Origin: Streptacidiphilus fuscans | GTDB taxonomy: Bacteria; Actinomycetota; Actinomycetes; Streptomycetales; Streptomycetaceae | Assembly: GCF_015690355.1 (NCBI RefSeq) | Contig: NZ_JADPRT010000025.1 | Coordinates: 33,257 to 97,256 of the forward strand | Direction of reading: 5' to 3' | DNA: 64,000 nucleotides | Shown: one piece after another, positions 37,300-46,276 of the stretch | Numbering within the stretch: position 1 is the first letter of the stretch | Layout of the letters: every line of letters begins with the position of its first letter | The notes under the pieces: generated by a model | What the model was told of the DNA's origin: nothing | Database searches by the model: none | What the model saw: the letters and a program-made list of their open reading frames with translations, nothing else | Translations under genes and position numbers: made by a program

Positions 37300-38265
37300 A
37301 TGTGTGACGATGACTCAGAAGCGCTGCATCCGGCGATCCGACGCGGCGCAGCGATTCGAGCCGTGCTCGGGGTCGGGCTGTGGCCGGTCGTGCTGGCCGA
37401 CTCGGTGGTGCAGTGCCTGACGGGCGACTCCTGGAGCTCCGCCGTCGATGCGTTGGCCTTCGTCGCGCTCGCGATCGTCGCCTACCTGGGGCTCGGCATA
37501 CCCGTCGCCGCCACGGTTCCCCGCTGGGAGCGCTGGGTGGCGACCGCCGTGACGGTCGGCCTCGTCGTCGACGTCGCCGTGCGCGCTCCGCGCCTGCGCG
37601 ACGATCTCGCCCTCGGCGACGCCGTCCTGCCGATCATGGCCGTAGTGCTCGCCGTCCTTGCGCTGGCCGATCGGCGGGACCGTCTCGGCGGCCGTTCCTC
37701 CACGCTCAACTGGCCTCTGGGAGACGGGGACTGGCAGATCGTCGAGGGCAACGGGCGGCTGCTGAACCACCACTGGACCGCCCCGGCCCAGCGCGGTGCC
37801 CTCGACATCGTCGGCCGCGCCCACGACGGGCGGTCCAGCCGCGCCCTGTTCCCGCGACGGTTGGGCGACTACCCGATCTACCGCGTCCCTGTCCTCGCCC
37901 CGGCCGACGGCACCGTCGTGATCACCCGCGACGCCTACCCCGACCACCCCACGGCGGACGCGCATCCGGCGGGCAACCACGTGGTCATCGACACGGGACA
38001 GGAGCGCATCCTGCTCGCCCATCTCACTCCGGGCTCGGTCAGGCACGCACCCGGGGACCGCGTCCACGCGGGAGAGGAGCTCGGCCTGGTCGGCTCGTCC
38101 GGCAACTCCACCGAACCGCACCTGCACATCCACGCCGTGCGCGACGGCGCACCGCTCACCCTCGTCTTCCGCGACGCGCCCGGCGGTCACCGCCGTGGGG
38201 CCCGCGTGCGGGTGCAAAACGAAAAGCGAGAGGATCGACCACCTCTCGCCACTCTCAAGATATAG
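37300..38265 (+). CDS. Membrane-bound M23 (LytM-type) peptidase domain protein
   Basis: 321 aa; the ATG at 37300 follows GGGGGGA. Four hydrophobic segments in residues 15-120 (VLGVGLWPVVLADSVV, VDALAFVALAIVAYLGLGI and others) precede an M23 domain: RGALDIVG, VPVLAPADGTVVI, NHVVIDTG, ILLAHLTPGSV and HLHIHA, the last being the HxH zinc ligand motif. M23 enzymes cut peptidoglycan cross-links. Having the peptidase after several TM helices suggests a wall-remodelling enzyme facing outward. Followed by a strong hairpin. Confidence 0.85.
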   Translation: MCDDDSEALHPAIRRGAAIRAVLGVGLWPVVLADSVVQCLTGDSWSSAVDALAFVALAIVAYLGLGIPVAATVPRWERWVATAVTVGLVVDVAVRAPRLRDDLALGDAVLPIMAVVLAVLALADRRDRLGGRSSTLNWPLGDGDWQIVEGNGRLLNHHWTAPAQRGALDIVGRAHDGRSSRALFPRRLGDYPIYRVPVLAPADGTVVITRDAYPDHPTADAHPAGNHVVIDTGQERILLAHLTPGSVRHAPGDRVHAGEELGLVGSSGNSTEPHLHIHAVRDGAPLTLVFRDAPGGHRRGARVRVQNEKREDRPPLATLKI

Positions 38266-38270
38266 CGCAT

Positions 38271-38295
38271 GGGGGGCCTTGCGGCAAGGCCCCCC
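38271..38295 (+). terminator. 11-bp hairpin terminator after the M23 gene
   Basis: GGGGGGCCTTG (38271-38281) and CAAGGCCCCCC (38285-38295) pair perfectly around a 3-base loop, six bases after the M23 stop. A second 8-bp stem (GCGAGAGG 38226-38233, CCTCTCGC 38242-38249) lies at the end of the coding region. No T tract. Confidence 0.75.
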
Positions 38296-38353
38296 AGGTG
38301 GCGCACAATCGACGACCTACCGCCAGTACCTGCGGAAATGGGAGTTTCGCCCC

Positions 38354-40579
38354 GTGCGTCCACGCTTGACCGCCATTGCCCCCACCACCAGCGCCTTCGA
38401 CCTCCCCGACCGCCTCTCCGCCAAGGCCGACCCGGCCCTGATCGCGGCCGACGAGAAGCACTTCGCCGCCGTCGCCGAAAGCCTCGACGCGGCCGTGGCC
38501 GACGTGGCGGGCCGCCTGGACGCCGCGCTCAAGGCTCCCGGCGGGGCCGGGCGGGCCGCGATGGACCGGGACGCGGAGGTGCACCGGCTGAGCGGCCGCC
38601 TGCGCGCACTGCGGCGCTTCGGCCTGGACCTGTGCCTGGGGCACATCGTCAGCGCTGACGGCAGTGACGGCGGCGACGGGACTGACAGCGACGAGCCCGT
38701 CTACATCGGGCGGCTCGGCCTCACCGACAGCGAGGGCCGCCGGCTCCTGCTCGACTGGCGTTCCCCCGCCGCCGAGCCGTTCTTCGCCGCGACCCACGGC
38801 AATCCGATGGGCCTGGTCAGCCGCCGCCGCTACCGCTGGACCCGTGGCCGGATCACCGACTACTGGGACGAGGTGTTCACCGCCGACGGGCTCGACGGGC
38901 GCGCCGCGCTCGACGACCAGTCCGCGTTCGTGGCCAGCCTGGGCAGCACCCGCTCGCCGAAGATGCGGGACGTGCTGGCCACCATCCAGGCCGACCAGGA
39001 CGCGATCATCCGCGCGAGCTCGCGCCGCGCGCTCGTCGTCGACGGCGGTCCGGGGACCGGCAAGACCGTCGTCGCGCTGCACCGCTCCGCCTACCTGCTC
39101 TACTCCGACCCACGCCTCGGTCACCGTCGCGGCGGCGTGCTGTTCGTCGGCCCGCACCAGCCCTACCTCAACTACGTCTCCGACGTCCTGCCCAGCCTCG
39201 GCGAGGACGGCGTGCAGACCTGCACCCTGCGCGACCTGGTCGCCGAGGGCGCCGACGCACCCGCCGAGACCGACCCCGAGGCGGCCCGGCTGAAGTCCTC
39301 CGTGGGCATGGTCAAGGGGGTCGAGAAGGCCGTCGGCATCTACGAGGAGCCACCCACCCAGGCGTTGACGGTCTCCACTGACTGGGCCGACGTCCGGATC
39401 ACGCCCGACGACTGGGCGGACGCGTTCCGCGCGCCCGCCCCGGGCACCCCGCACAACGAGGCGCGCGACCAGATCTGGGAGGAGCTGGTCACCATCCTCA
39501 TGGACAGGCTCGGCATGGTCGACGACCTGGACGGGCCGTCCGTCCCGCCGGAGGCGTTCCGCAGGTCGCTGCTCCAGGACGAGGAGCTGGTCACCACCCT
39601 CCACCGTGCCTGGCCGCTGCTCGAACCGACCGACCTGGTCGGCGACCTGTGGACGGTCCCGGCCTACCTGCGGCTCTGCGCGCCCTGGCTCAGCCGCGAC
39701 GAGATCCGGACGCTCCAGCGCGCGGACGCCCAGGCGTGGACCGTCTCCGACCTGCCGCTGCTGGACGCCGCGCGCCGACGGCTCGGCGATCCGGAGGCGG
39801 AGCGCCGCAGGCGACGGCACGACGCCGCCGTCGCCGCCGAGCGCGCGCGGATGGCCGACGTCATCAAGGACGTGCTGGACGCCGAAGACGACCACGAGGG
39901 CGCGGTGACCATGCTGCGCGGCCAGGACCTGAAGGACACCCTGGTCGACGAGTCCGCCCTGCCGCCCGCCGACCCGGACCGGCTCGCCGGGACCTTCGCG
40001 CACATCGTCGTCGACGAGGCCCAGGAACTGACCGACGCCGAGTGGCAGATGCTGCTGCAGCGCTGCCCGTCCCGCAGCTTCACCATCGTGGGCGACCGGG
40101 CACAGGCCCGGCACGGCTTCACCGAGTCGTGGGAGGAGCGGCTGGCGCGGGTCGGGCTCGAGAGGGTCGACGTCGCCTCACTGAGCGTCAACTACCGGAC
40201 GCCGGAGGAGGTCATGGCCGAGGCCGAGCCGGTCATCCGCGCCGCACTCCCGGACGCCAACGTGCCGACGTCCGTGCGCAGCAGCGGGATCCCGGTCGTC
40301 CACGGATCGGCTGCGGAGCTGGAGTCGGTCCTCGAAGCATGGCTGACGGACCACGACGAGGGCATCGCCTGCGTCATCAGCACGGACGAGCCCCGGCCCG
40401 GGGCAACGGCCACCGAGCGCGTGCGCTGGCTGACGCCGGAGCTGTCGAAGGGGCTGGAGTTCGACCTTGTCGTCGTGCTCGACCCGGACTCCTTCGGCGA
40501 GGGAATCGAGGGCGCGGTCGACCGCTACGTCGCAATGACGCGCGCGACGCAGCAACTCGTGATCCTCACGAGCTCCTGA
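38354..40579 (+). CDS. helD: HelD-family UvrD-like ATPase (RNA polymerase recycling factor)
   Basis: 741 aa from the GTG at 38354 (upstream GGGAG). Walker A GGPGTGKT (231-238) follows an N-terminal coiled arm (about residues 20-90) and the LDWRSPAAEPFF block specific to HelD. Later motifs are IVVDEAQELTDAEWQMLL, GDRAQARHGFTESW, LSVNYRTPEEVMAEAE and the terminal AMTRATQQLVILTSS. HelD proteins pry stalled or inactive RNA polymerase off DNA, and in actinomycetes can give rifamycin tolerance. Cytoplasmic, acting on RNAP. Confidence 0.9.
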   Translation: MRPRLTAIAPTTSAFDLPDRLSAKADPALIAADEKHFAAVAESLDAAVADVAGRLDAALKAPGGAGRAAMDRDAEVHRLSGRLRALRRFGLDLCLGHIVSADGSDGGDGTDSDEPVYIGRLGLTDSEGRRLLLDWRSPAAEPFFAATHGNPMGLVSRRRYRWTRGRITDYWDEVFTADGLDGRAALDDQSAFVASLGSTRSPKMRDVLATIQADQDAIIRASSRRALVVDGGPGTGKTVVALHRSAYLLYSDPRLGHRRGGVLFVGPHQPYLNYVSDVLPSLGEDGVQTCTLRDLVAEGADAPAETDPEAARLKSSVGMVKGVEKAVGIYEEPPTQALTVSTDWADVRITPDDWADAFRAPAPGTPHNEARDQIWEELVTILMDRLGMVDDLDGPSVPPEAFRRSLLQDEELVTTLHRAWPLLEPTDLVGDLWTVPAYLRLCAPWLSRDEIRTLQRADAQAWTVSDLPLLDAARRRLGDPEAERRRRRHDAAVAAERARMADVIKDVLDAEDDHEGAVTMLRGQDLKDTLVDESALPPADPDRLAGTFAHIVVDEAQELTDAEWQMLLQRCPSRSFTIVGDRAQARHGFTESWEERLARVGLERVDVASLSVNYRTPEEVMAEAEPVIRAALPDANVPTSVRSSGIPVVHGSAAELESVLEAWLTDHDEGIACVISTDEPRPGATATERVRWLTPELSKGLEFDLVVVLDPDSFGEGIEGAVDRYVAMTRATQQLVILTSS

Positions 40580-40708
40580 TGCGGCGTCATGTCAGGTTGC
40601 GGAGGCGCAGGCCCGTCATATCCGATCTTCGCGTTCAACAAGTGACCTCGACCGCCCGGGGCTCATGAGCGGCCGTTTCCAAAATCCCATGTCAGCAGGG
40701 CATTCGCA

Positions 40709-40724
40709 ACTGGTCCAGACCTGG
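40709..40724. promoter_or_regulatory. DasR-type operator (dre-like) upstream of the CBM13 gene
   Basis: ACTGGTCCAGACCTGG matches 13 of 16 positions of the dre consensus ACTGGTCTAGACCACT-type site used by DasR, and the core TGGTCCAGACCT is the classical repeat of streptomycete chitinase promoters. It ends 14 bp before a -35 element, as in those promoters. Confidence 0.7.
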
Positions 40725-40738
40725 TGTCGCGCAAACCA

Positions 40739-40768
40739 TTGACGGTGCCATGACTTCAAGAGTTCAAT
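40739..40768 (+). promoter_or_regulatory. Promoter of the CBM13 beta-helix gene
   Basis: TTGACG (40739-40744), 18 bases, then TTCAAT (40763-40768), 36 bp before the ATG. The -35 is near consensus; the -10 is weak. Confidence 0.5.
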
Positions 40769-40804
40769 CATCGGGCCCCGCTCCCCGAGCGAAAGGTCCC
40801 CCAC

Positions 40805-42976
40805 ATGTCCCTTCCCTGGCACCGGCGCGGCCGAAGTCGACCCTGGCTTCTGGCCGCAGCCACCGTGCTGACCCAACTCACGCTGGGCGCAGTGGCTCTG
40901 GCTCCGGCCTCAGCCACTGCGGCCCCCGCCGCCACCGTCGGCGCGACCGGCGCGATCACCGGCTACGGCGGCCTGTGCCTGGACGACCGCTCCGCGTCCA
41001 CCGCCAACCTCAACCCGATCCAGGTCTACACCTGCAACGGCAGCGCCGCGCAGCAGTGGACGGTCGGCTCGGGCAACACCCTTCAGGTGCTGGGCAAGTG
41101 CCTGGACGTCAACAGCGGTGGAACCGCCAACGGCACCACCGTGGACCTCTACGACTGCAACGGCACCGGCGCCCAGGTCTGGGAGCCGCAGACCAACGGC
41201 TCGTTGCTGAACCCGCAGTCGGGCAGGTGCCTGGACGACACCAACTGGTCCACCACGCCCGGCACCCAGGCACAGATCTGGGACTGCTCCGGCAACGCCA
41301 ACCAGCAGTGGACGCTGCCGACCACGCAGACGACGAACAACCCGTTCGGTCCCAACGTGCTGGTCTTCGACCCCTCGGAGTCGGCGTCCACGATCCAGAG
41401 CCAACTCGACTCCGTCTACAGCCAGCAGCAGTCGAACCAGTTCGGCAGCAGCCGCTACGCGGTGCTGTTCAAGCCCGGCAGCTACAACGTCAACGTCAAC
41501 GTCGGCTTCTACACCCAGGTCCTCGGCCTCGGGGCGTCGCCCGACGACACCACCATCACCGGCGGCGTCAACGCCGACGCGCAGTGGAACGGCGGCAACG
41601 CCACCGAGAACTTCTGGCGCGGGGTGGAGAACCTGGACATCAACCCCTCGTCCGGCAGCACCAAATGGGCCGTGTCCCAGGCCTCGCCGATGCGCCGCGT
41701 GCACGTCCAGGGCAACGTCGTCCTCGACGACAACGGCGGCTGGTCCAGCGGCGGTTTCTTCGGCGACTCGAAGTTCGACGGCCAGGTCAACTCCGGTTCG
41801 CAGCAGCAGTGGCTGTCCCGCAACGACGAGTTCGGCAGCTGGACCGGCTCCAACTGGAACATGGTCTTCGTCGGCGACACGGGCGCGCCCGCGCAGAGCT
41901 TCCCGAGCCCGCCCTACACCACGGTCGGCCAGACGCCCACCAGCGTCGAGAAGCCGTATCTGACGATCGACTCCTCGGGCAACTACAGCGTCTTCGTGCC
42001 GTCGCCGCGCACCAACTCCACCGGCACCGACTGGAGCAACGGGCAGACGACGCCGGGAACCTCACTGCCCCTCAGTGACTTCTACATCGCCACCCCGTCC
42101 GACACCTCGGCCACGCTCAACGCCGCGCTGTCCGCGGGCAAGGACCTGATCTTCACCCCCGGTGTCTACCAGCTCACCAACACCCTGCAGGTCACCCGCC
42201 CCGACACGGTCATCCTGGGCCTCGGCCTGGCCACGCTGGAGGCCGACAACGGCGTCACGGCCATCTCCACCGCCGACGTCGGCGGCGTCCGGATCGCCGG
42301 TCTGATCGTCGACGCGGGCGCGACCAACTCGCCCTCGCTGATGCAGATCGGCCCGTCGGGCGCCTCGGCCGACCACTCCGCCGACCCGAACGTGCTCTCC
42401 GACGTCTACTTCCGCGTCGGCGGCGCGGCGGTCGGCAAGGCGAGCCAGACGCTGGTGGTCAACAACAACTCCACCATCGGCGACAACCTGTGGCTGTGGC
42501 GGGCCGACCACGGCAGCGGCGTGGGCTGGACTTCCAACACCGCCGCCAACGGCCTGGTCGTCAACGGCACCGACGTGACGATGTACGGGCTCGCGGTGGA
42601 GCACTACCAGCAGTACCAGGTGCAGTGGAACGCCAACGGCGGACGGACCTACTTCTACCAGTCCGAGATGCCCTACGACCCGCCGGACCAGGCGAGTTGG
42701 ATGAACGGCAGCAGTGACGGCTACGCCTCGTACGAGGTCGCGCCGAACGTGACCGACCACCAGGCCTACGGGCTGGGCGTCTACTGCTACTTCAACGTCA
42801 ACCCGAGCGAGGTCGCCGACCACGCCATCGAGGTTCCGGACACGTCGGGGGTCGCGCTGCACGACGCCATGGACGTCTCCCTCGGCGGCACCGGCACGAT
42901 CGACCACATCGTCAACGGCACGGGCGCGACGGTGAACAGCAGCTCCACGGTCGCGGACCTGACCAGCTATCCCTGA
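40805..42976 (+). CDS. Secreted CBM13 (ricin-type lectin) plus right-handed beta-helix protein
   Basis: 723 aa. A signal peptide occupies about residues 1-39 (RPWLLAAATVLTQLTLGAVALAPASATAA). Residues about 45-175 form a ricin-type beta-trefoil with three repeats (GLCLDDRSAS, GKCLDVNSGG, GRCLDDTNWS) and QQWT closings, a carbohydrate-binding module 13. The rest (about 185-720) is Asn/Gly/Val-rich with repeated short strands (VILGLGLATLEADNGV, GVRIAGLIVDAGATNSPSLM), typical of pectate-lyase-like beta helices or GH55 glucanases. Substrate unknown. The upstream dre-like site suggests induction by chitin-derived aminosugars. Confidence 0.85.
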   Translation: MSLPWHRRGRSRPWLLAAATVLTQLTLGAVALAPASATAAPAATVGATGAITGYGGLCLDDRSASTANLNPIQVYTCNGSAAQQWTVGSGNTLQVLGKCLDVNSGGTANGTTVDLYDCNGTGAQVWEPQTNGSLLNPQSGRCLDDTNWSTTPGTQAQIWDCSGNANQQWTLPTTQTTNNPFGPNVLVFDPSESASTIQSQLDSVYSQQQSNQFGSSRYAVLFKPGSYNVNVNVGFYTQVLGLGASPDDTTITGGVNADAQWNGGNATENFWRGVENLDINPSSGSTKWAVSQASPMRRVHVQGNVVLDDNGGWSSGGFFGDSKFDGQVNSGSQQQWLSRNDEFGSWTGSNWNMVFVGDTGAPAQSFPSPPYTTVGQTPTSVEKPYLTIDSSGNYSVFVPSPRTNSTGTDWSNGQTTPGTSLPLSDFYIATPSDTSATLNAALSAGKDLIFTPGVYQLTNTLQVTRPDTVILGLGLATLEADNGVTAISTADVGGVRIAGLIVDAGATNSPSLMQIGPSGASADHSADPNVLSDVYFRVGGAAVGKASQTLVVNNNSTIGDNLWLWRADHGSGVGWTSNTAANGLVVNGTDVTMYGLAVEHYQQYQVQWNANGGRTYFYQSEMPYDPPDQASWMNGSSDGYASYEVAPNVTDHQAYGLGVYCYFNVNPSEVADHAIEVPDTSGVALHDAMDVSLGGTGTIDHIVNGTGATVNSSSTVADLTSYP

Positions 42977-43000
42977 TCCGGCCCCGCTCCCAACCCACCG

Positions 43001-43042
43001 CCTGCCGGGCGTCGACGTCCCCCACCGTCGACGCCCGGCAGG
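43001..43042. terminator. 17-bp bidirectional hairpin terminator
   Basis: CCTGCCGGGCGTCGACG (43001-43017) and its exact complement (43026-43042) form a 17-bp perfect stem with an 8-base loop, between the convergent CBM13 and DUF302 genes. Confidence 0.85.
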
Positions 43043-43061
43043 TTCGTTCCTCCTCCCGCCA

Positions 43062-43490
43062 TCAGGACGCGAGAGCGGCGGCCAGCAGCTCCCCGACGTG
43101 ACTCAGGGGCCCCATCACCTCGTCCGGCACCTGGTAGCGGCGCTGCAGCTCGGCAGGGTCCTGGTAGCCGACCCGCACGACGCCGGCGTCGTCGGTCCAC
43201 ACCAGCGCCTTCAGCGGCAGTTCGATCGCGAGCAGCGGCGCGGCGACCATCGCGGGTGTGCCGGCCTTCGGGTTGCCGAAGACCAGCAGCTTGGTGTCGT
43301 TCATCGCCAGGCCCGCTTCGTGGGCGGCTCCGCTGTGGTCGACCAGGGCGAACAGGTCGAGTCCCTTCGCCTCCAGCGCCCGCCGGATCCGGTCGACCGT
43401 CTCGGGGACGCCGAAGGGACTGCGGATGCTCAGCGTCCCTCCGCCCACCTCGCCCGCTGCGGGCGGGGCCCCGCTGGTGTCGTCCTTCAT
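43062..43490 (-). CDS. DUF302 domain protein
   Basis: 142 aa. The DUF302 fold is seen in VPETVDRIRRALEAKGLDLFALVDHSGAA, KLLVFGNPKAGTPAMVAAPL, IELPLKALVWTDDAG and VGYQDPAEL. DUF302 proteins are small, often linked with metal or redox stress, but have no proven enzymatic function. The ATG overlaps the stop of the upstream membrane protein gene, so both come from one transcript. Confidence 0.9.
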   Translation of the reverse strand: MKDDTSGAPPAAGEVGGGTLSIRSPFGVPETVDRIRRALEAKGLDLFALVDHSGAAHEAGLAMNDTKLLVFGNPKAGTPAMVAAPLLAIELPLKALVWTDDAGVVRVGYQDPAELQRRYQVPDEVMGPLSHVGELLAAALAS

Positions 43491-44134
43491 CGTGGAGATC
43501 GTCCTTTCTCCGTGGCCTGGTCAGAGGCCTGCTCGGAGGCTTGGTCGGCGGACGTCGCGCTGACGCCGTCCGGCGGCAGGGAGTCGAGGCCGCTGAAGAG
43601 CGGCAGCCGGTGGAGCGGCGGCGGCTCGCCGGGCAGGCCCATCCGCTCCCAGGCCAGGCGCACGGTGATCCGGTACAGCCGCCGGGCCCGCAGGAAGAGC
43701 AGCAACGCCAGCGGCAGCTCCACCAGGACAGCGGCGGCCACGCTGCTCCAGACATCGCGGGTGCCCCAGTCGAGCGTGATGTCGAACCACGCGTCGCAGA
43801 CGAGCAGCGTCCCGGCGACGATGGAGAGCGGTATCAGCGCCTGACGCCGCTGCCACACCGCCAGCCCGGCGGCGGCCAACGAGAGCAGCAACAACACGTC
43901 GAACCCGACCCACGCCGCCGACCAGTGCCGCGCCTCGAACTGGTCCGGCAGCGAGAACGCCAGATAGACCGTCCACGGCACCAGCACGACCACGCACAGC
44001 ACCAGCAGCCGCAACGCCCGCCGCCGCCTGCGTGCGGCGGTCTCCGACACCACCGGCCGCAGCCTGCCGTCACCCCCACGGGAGGTCTGCGCAGGTGTGG
44101 ACATCTCCGCCGATGTGGAGGTCTCCTCGTCCAT
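43487..44134 (-). CDS. Four-TM membrane protein of unknown function
   Basis: 215 aa from the ATG at 44134 (MDEETSTSAEMSTPAQT), upstream GGGAGGTGGG. Four helices follow: LRLLVLCVVVLVPWTVYLAF, AAWVGFDVLLLLSLAAAGLAVW, LIPLSIVAGTLLVCDAWFDI and a final Val/Leu-rich segment. The WFDITLDWGTRDVWSS part after helix three is conserved-looking, as in small actinomycete membrane proteins. Cytosolic tails at both ends. Translationally coupled to the DUF302 gene. Confidence 0.8.
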   Translation of the reverse strand: MDEETSTSAEMSTPAQTSRGGDGRLRPVVSETAARRRRRALRLLVLCVVVLVPWTVYLAFSLPDQFEARHWSAAWVGFDVLLLLSLAAAGLAVWQRRQALIPLSIVAGTLLVCDAWFDITLDWGTRDVWSSVAAAVLVELPLALLLFLRARRLYRITVRLAWERMGLPGEPPPLHRLPLFSGLDSLPPDGVSATSADQASEQASDQATEKGRSPR

Positions 44135-44245
44135 CACCCACCTCCCTGCCGCGCGCCGCACCGGGACCATCCCAGGATACGAACCTGCTTCCGTCGTGGC
44201 CGTAATGCGGATGCGTCCGACTACGACCCATGCCACGCTCCCCCG

Positions 44246-44983
44246 ATGAATCGTGACCGGATCTCCCGCCTCGCCCACGCCGACCACCCGATCGCCTCCC
44301 CGCTCGACGACGACGCGGTGCGCCTCCTGCTGGACCAGGTGATTCCCCGCGAGGACGCGCGGGTGCTCGACCTCGGCTGCGGGAGCGCGGAGTGGCTGCT
44401 GCGCGCGCTGCAGGCCAATCCGCGGCTTCACGCCGAGGGCGTCGACCTCTCCGAGGCGTCGCTCGCGGAGGCCCGGGACCGCGCCCGCGCGCTGGGCGTG
44501 GCGGACCGCCTCACCCTCCACCACGAGGACGCCGCCGCCTTCACCGCCGCGCAGCCTTTCGACGCGGTGTTGAGCTCCGGCGCCACGCACGCCTTCGGCG
44601 GGCTGCTGCCGACGCTGGCAGCGGCGCGCAAGCACCTGGCGCCCGGCGGACGGGTGCTGATCGGCGACGGGTTCTGGGAGGGCGAGCCCTCCCCCGAGGC
44701 CGTCGCGATGCTGGGCGACTTCGCCGACCTCGCGACCACCGTGGACCGCGTCGTCGCCGACGGCTGGACCCCCGTCCACGGACACGTCAGCACCCGACGC
44801 GAACTGGACCACTACGAGTGGTCCTGGACCGGCTCACTCGCCTCCTGGGCCCTGGACCACCCCGCCGACCCCGACAGCGCGGACGCGCTGGCGGCGTCCA
44901 CCACCCACCGCGACGAGTGGCTGAAGGTCTACCGCGACTGCTTCGGCTTCGTCTGCCTGGTCCTGCGCCCGACATCTGCCTGA
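44246..44983 (+). CDS. Class I SAM-dependent methyltransferase
   Basis: 245 aa. Motif I VLDLGCGSAEWLLRAL (about 39-54) binds SAM; the acidic end of strand two is EGVDLSEASLAEA; FDAVLSSGATHAF and APGGRVLIGDGFW complete the Rossmann fold. The WEGEPSPEAVAMLG block and C-terminal SASWALDHPADPD-like part fit small-molecule methyltransferases. Substrate unknown. Divergent from the membrane protein gene with a 111-bp gap. Confidence 0.88.
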   Translation: MNRDRISRLAHADHPIASPLDDDAVRLLLDQVIPREDARVLDLGCGSAEWLLRALQANPRLHAEGVDLSEASLAEARDRARALGVADRLTLHHEDAAAFTAAQPFDAVLSSGATHAFGGLLPTLAAARKHLAPGGRVLIGDGFWEGEPSPEAVAMLGDFADLATTVDRVVADGWTPVHGHVSTRRELDHYEWSWTGSLASWALDHPADPDSADALAASTTHRDEWLKVYRDCFGFVCLVLRPTSA

Positions 44984-45140
44984 CCCGTGCGGCGGCTACC
45001 CTCCCGTTAGCCGCCGCACCTCGCTGTCCGCTCTCCGGCGCGGCCGTACACAGCCCCGGCACAGCCTCCGGCGTCCATGTACTGACGTTCGCTGCGTGTT
45101 CACGTTCGGGTTGCCGGTGACAACTCTTCCGTTTCCAGCG

Positions 45141-45169
45141 TTGCTCCACGGTTCTAACCACTGTTACTT
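45141..45169 (+). promoter_or_regulatory. Candidate promoter of the metal ABC operon
   Basis: TTGCTC (45141-45146), 17 bases, then TTACTT (45164-45169), 22 bp before the ATG, in an AT-rich patch. No iron box (TTAGGTTAGGCTAACCTAA type) is seen. Confidence 0.35.
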
Positions 45170-45190
45170 TTCACTTGTGCTGGAGCGGAC

Positions 45191-46273
45191 ATGTCTCTTC
45201 GAACTGCCATGGGTGCCCGTAGATCGCTCGGTGTCGTTGCCGCCGCGGGTCTGGTGATGGCTGTGGTTTCCGGCTGCGGGTCCAACTCGGGCACCAGTGC
45301 GACGACAGGCGGCAGCGCCGCCGCGACGGGCGCGCCCGTGCCGCTGGTGGTGTACTCGGCCCAGGGCTACGACTCGGCCATGACCACCGCCTTCCAGAAG
45401 GCCACCGGCATCCCGACCAAGCTCGTCGACGACAGCACCGGCCCGCTGCTGGCCCGTGTGCAGGCCGAGCGCGGCAACCCCCAGTGGGGCGTGCTGTGGG
45501 TGGACGGCGACGAGGCGTTCGCCGCGATGGACCAGGCGGGCATGCTGGTCAAGGGCTTCGAGCCGAACGTCCAGCTCAACGCCGCCGGCCAGGCCGTCGT
45601 GCCGAAGGACCAGAGCTACGTCCCGACCGGTCTGACCGTCACCGCGGCCGTCGTCTACGACGCGTCCAAGACGCCGAACCCGCCGACCAGTTGGCAGGCG
45701 CTGCTCACCTCCGCCTGGAAGGGCGAGGTCGGCATGAACGACCCGTCCGTCTCCGGCCCCACCTACCCGTTCGTCGCGGGCATGTTCAACCAGCTCGGCG
45801 GTGACAGCCAGGGCGAGGCGTTCTACAGCTCGCTCAAGTCCAACGGCCTGCACATCTACCAGACCAACGGCGACACCCTGCACGCGCTGCAGACCGGCCA
45901 GATCAAGGTCGCGCTGATCCAGAGCTCGGCCGGCATCGCCGCCGGGACCAAGGACAAGAACATCAAGACCACCTACCTGCCCAAGGTGACCTCGCTGCCG
46001 AGCGTCATCGGCATCGACGCCAAGGTCTCCTCCCAGGAGCAGGCGGAGGCGGAGAAGTTCGCGGACTTCGTGCTCAGCGCGCAGGGCCAGAAGGTCATGC
46101 TGAGCGGCGACCCCAACGGTGACTCCCTGTTCTGGCCGATCGTCCAGGGTGTCTCCCCCGAGGCGGCGCTGCCCGCCCTGTCCACGGTGCCGACCCAGGC
46201 CATCGACCCGAACACCTGGGGTCCCAAGGAAGGCACCATAAACACCTGGTTCACGAACACGATCGTCCACTGA
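45191..46273 (+). CDS. Fe3+-type ABC transporter substrate-binding lipoprotein
   Basis: 360 aa. Lipoprotein signal with lipobox VSGC, acylated Cys29. The mature part has the family 1 iron-binding pattern VVYSAQGYDSAMTTAFQKATGI, VQAERGNPQWGVLWVDGDEAF and LQTGQIKVALIQSSAGI. Similar proteins bind Fe3+, thiamine or phosphonates. The tyrosine pair expected of FbpA is not clear, so the ligand is uncertain. First gene of an operon with a double-length permease and an ATPase. Confidence 0.85.
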   Translation: MSLRTAMGARRSLGVVAAAGLVMAVVSGCGSNSGTSATTGGSAAATGAPVPLVVYSAQGYDSAMTTAFQKATGIPTKLVDDSTGPLLARVQAERGNPQWGVLWVDGDEAFAAMDQAGMLVKGFEPNVQLNAAGQAVVPKDQSYVPTGLTVTAAVVYDASKTPNPPTSWQALLTSAWKGEVGMNDPSVSGPTYPFVAGMFNQLGGDSQGEAFYSSLKSNGLHIYQTNGDTLHALQTGQIKVALIQSSAGIAAGTKDKNIKTTYLPKVTSLPSVIGIDAKVSSQEQAEAEKFADFVLSAQGQKVMLSGDPNGDSLFWPIVQGVSPEAALPALSTVPTQAIDPNTWGPKEGTINTWFTNTIVH

Positions 46274-46276
46274 CCC

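Noticed and set aside
44984..45190. Iron box before the metal ABC operon
   Set aside because: No match to a TTAGGTTAGGCTAACCTAA-type site on either strand.
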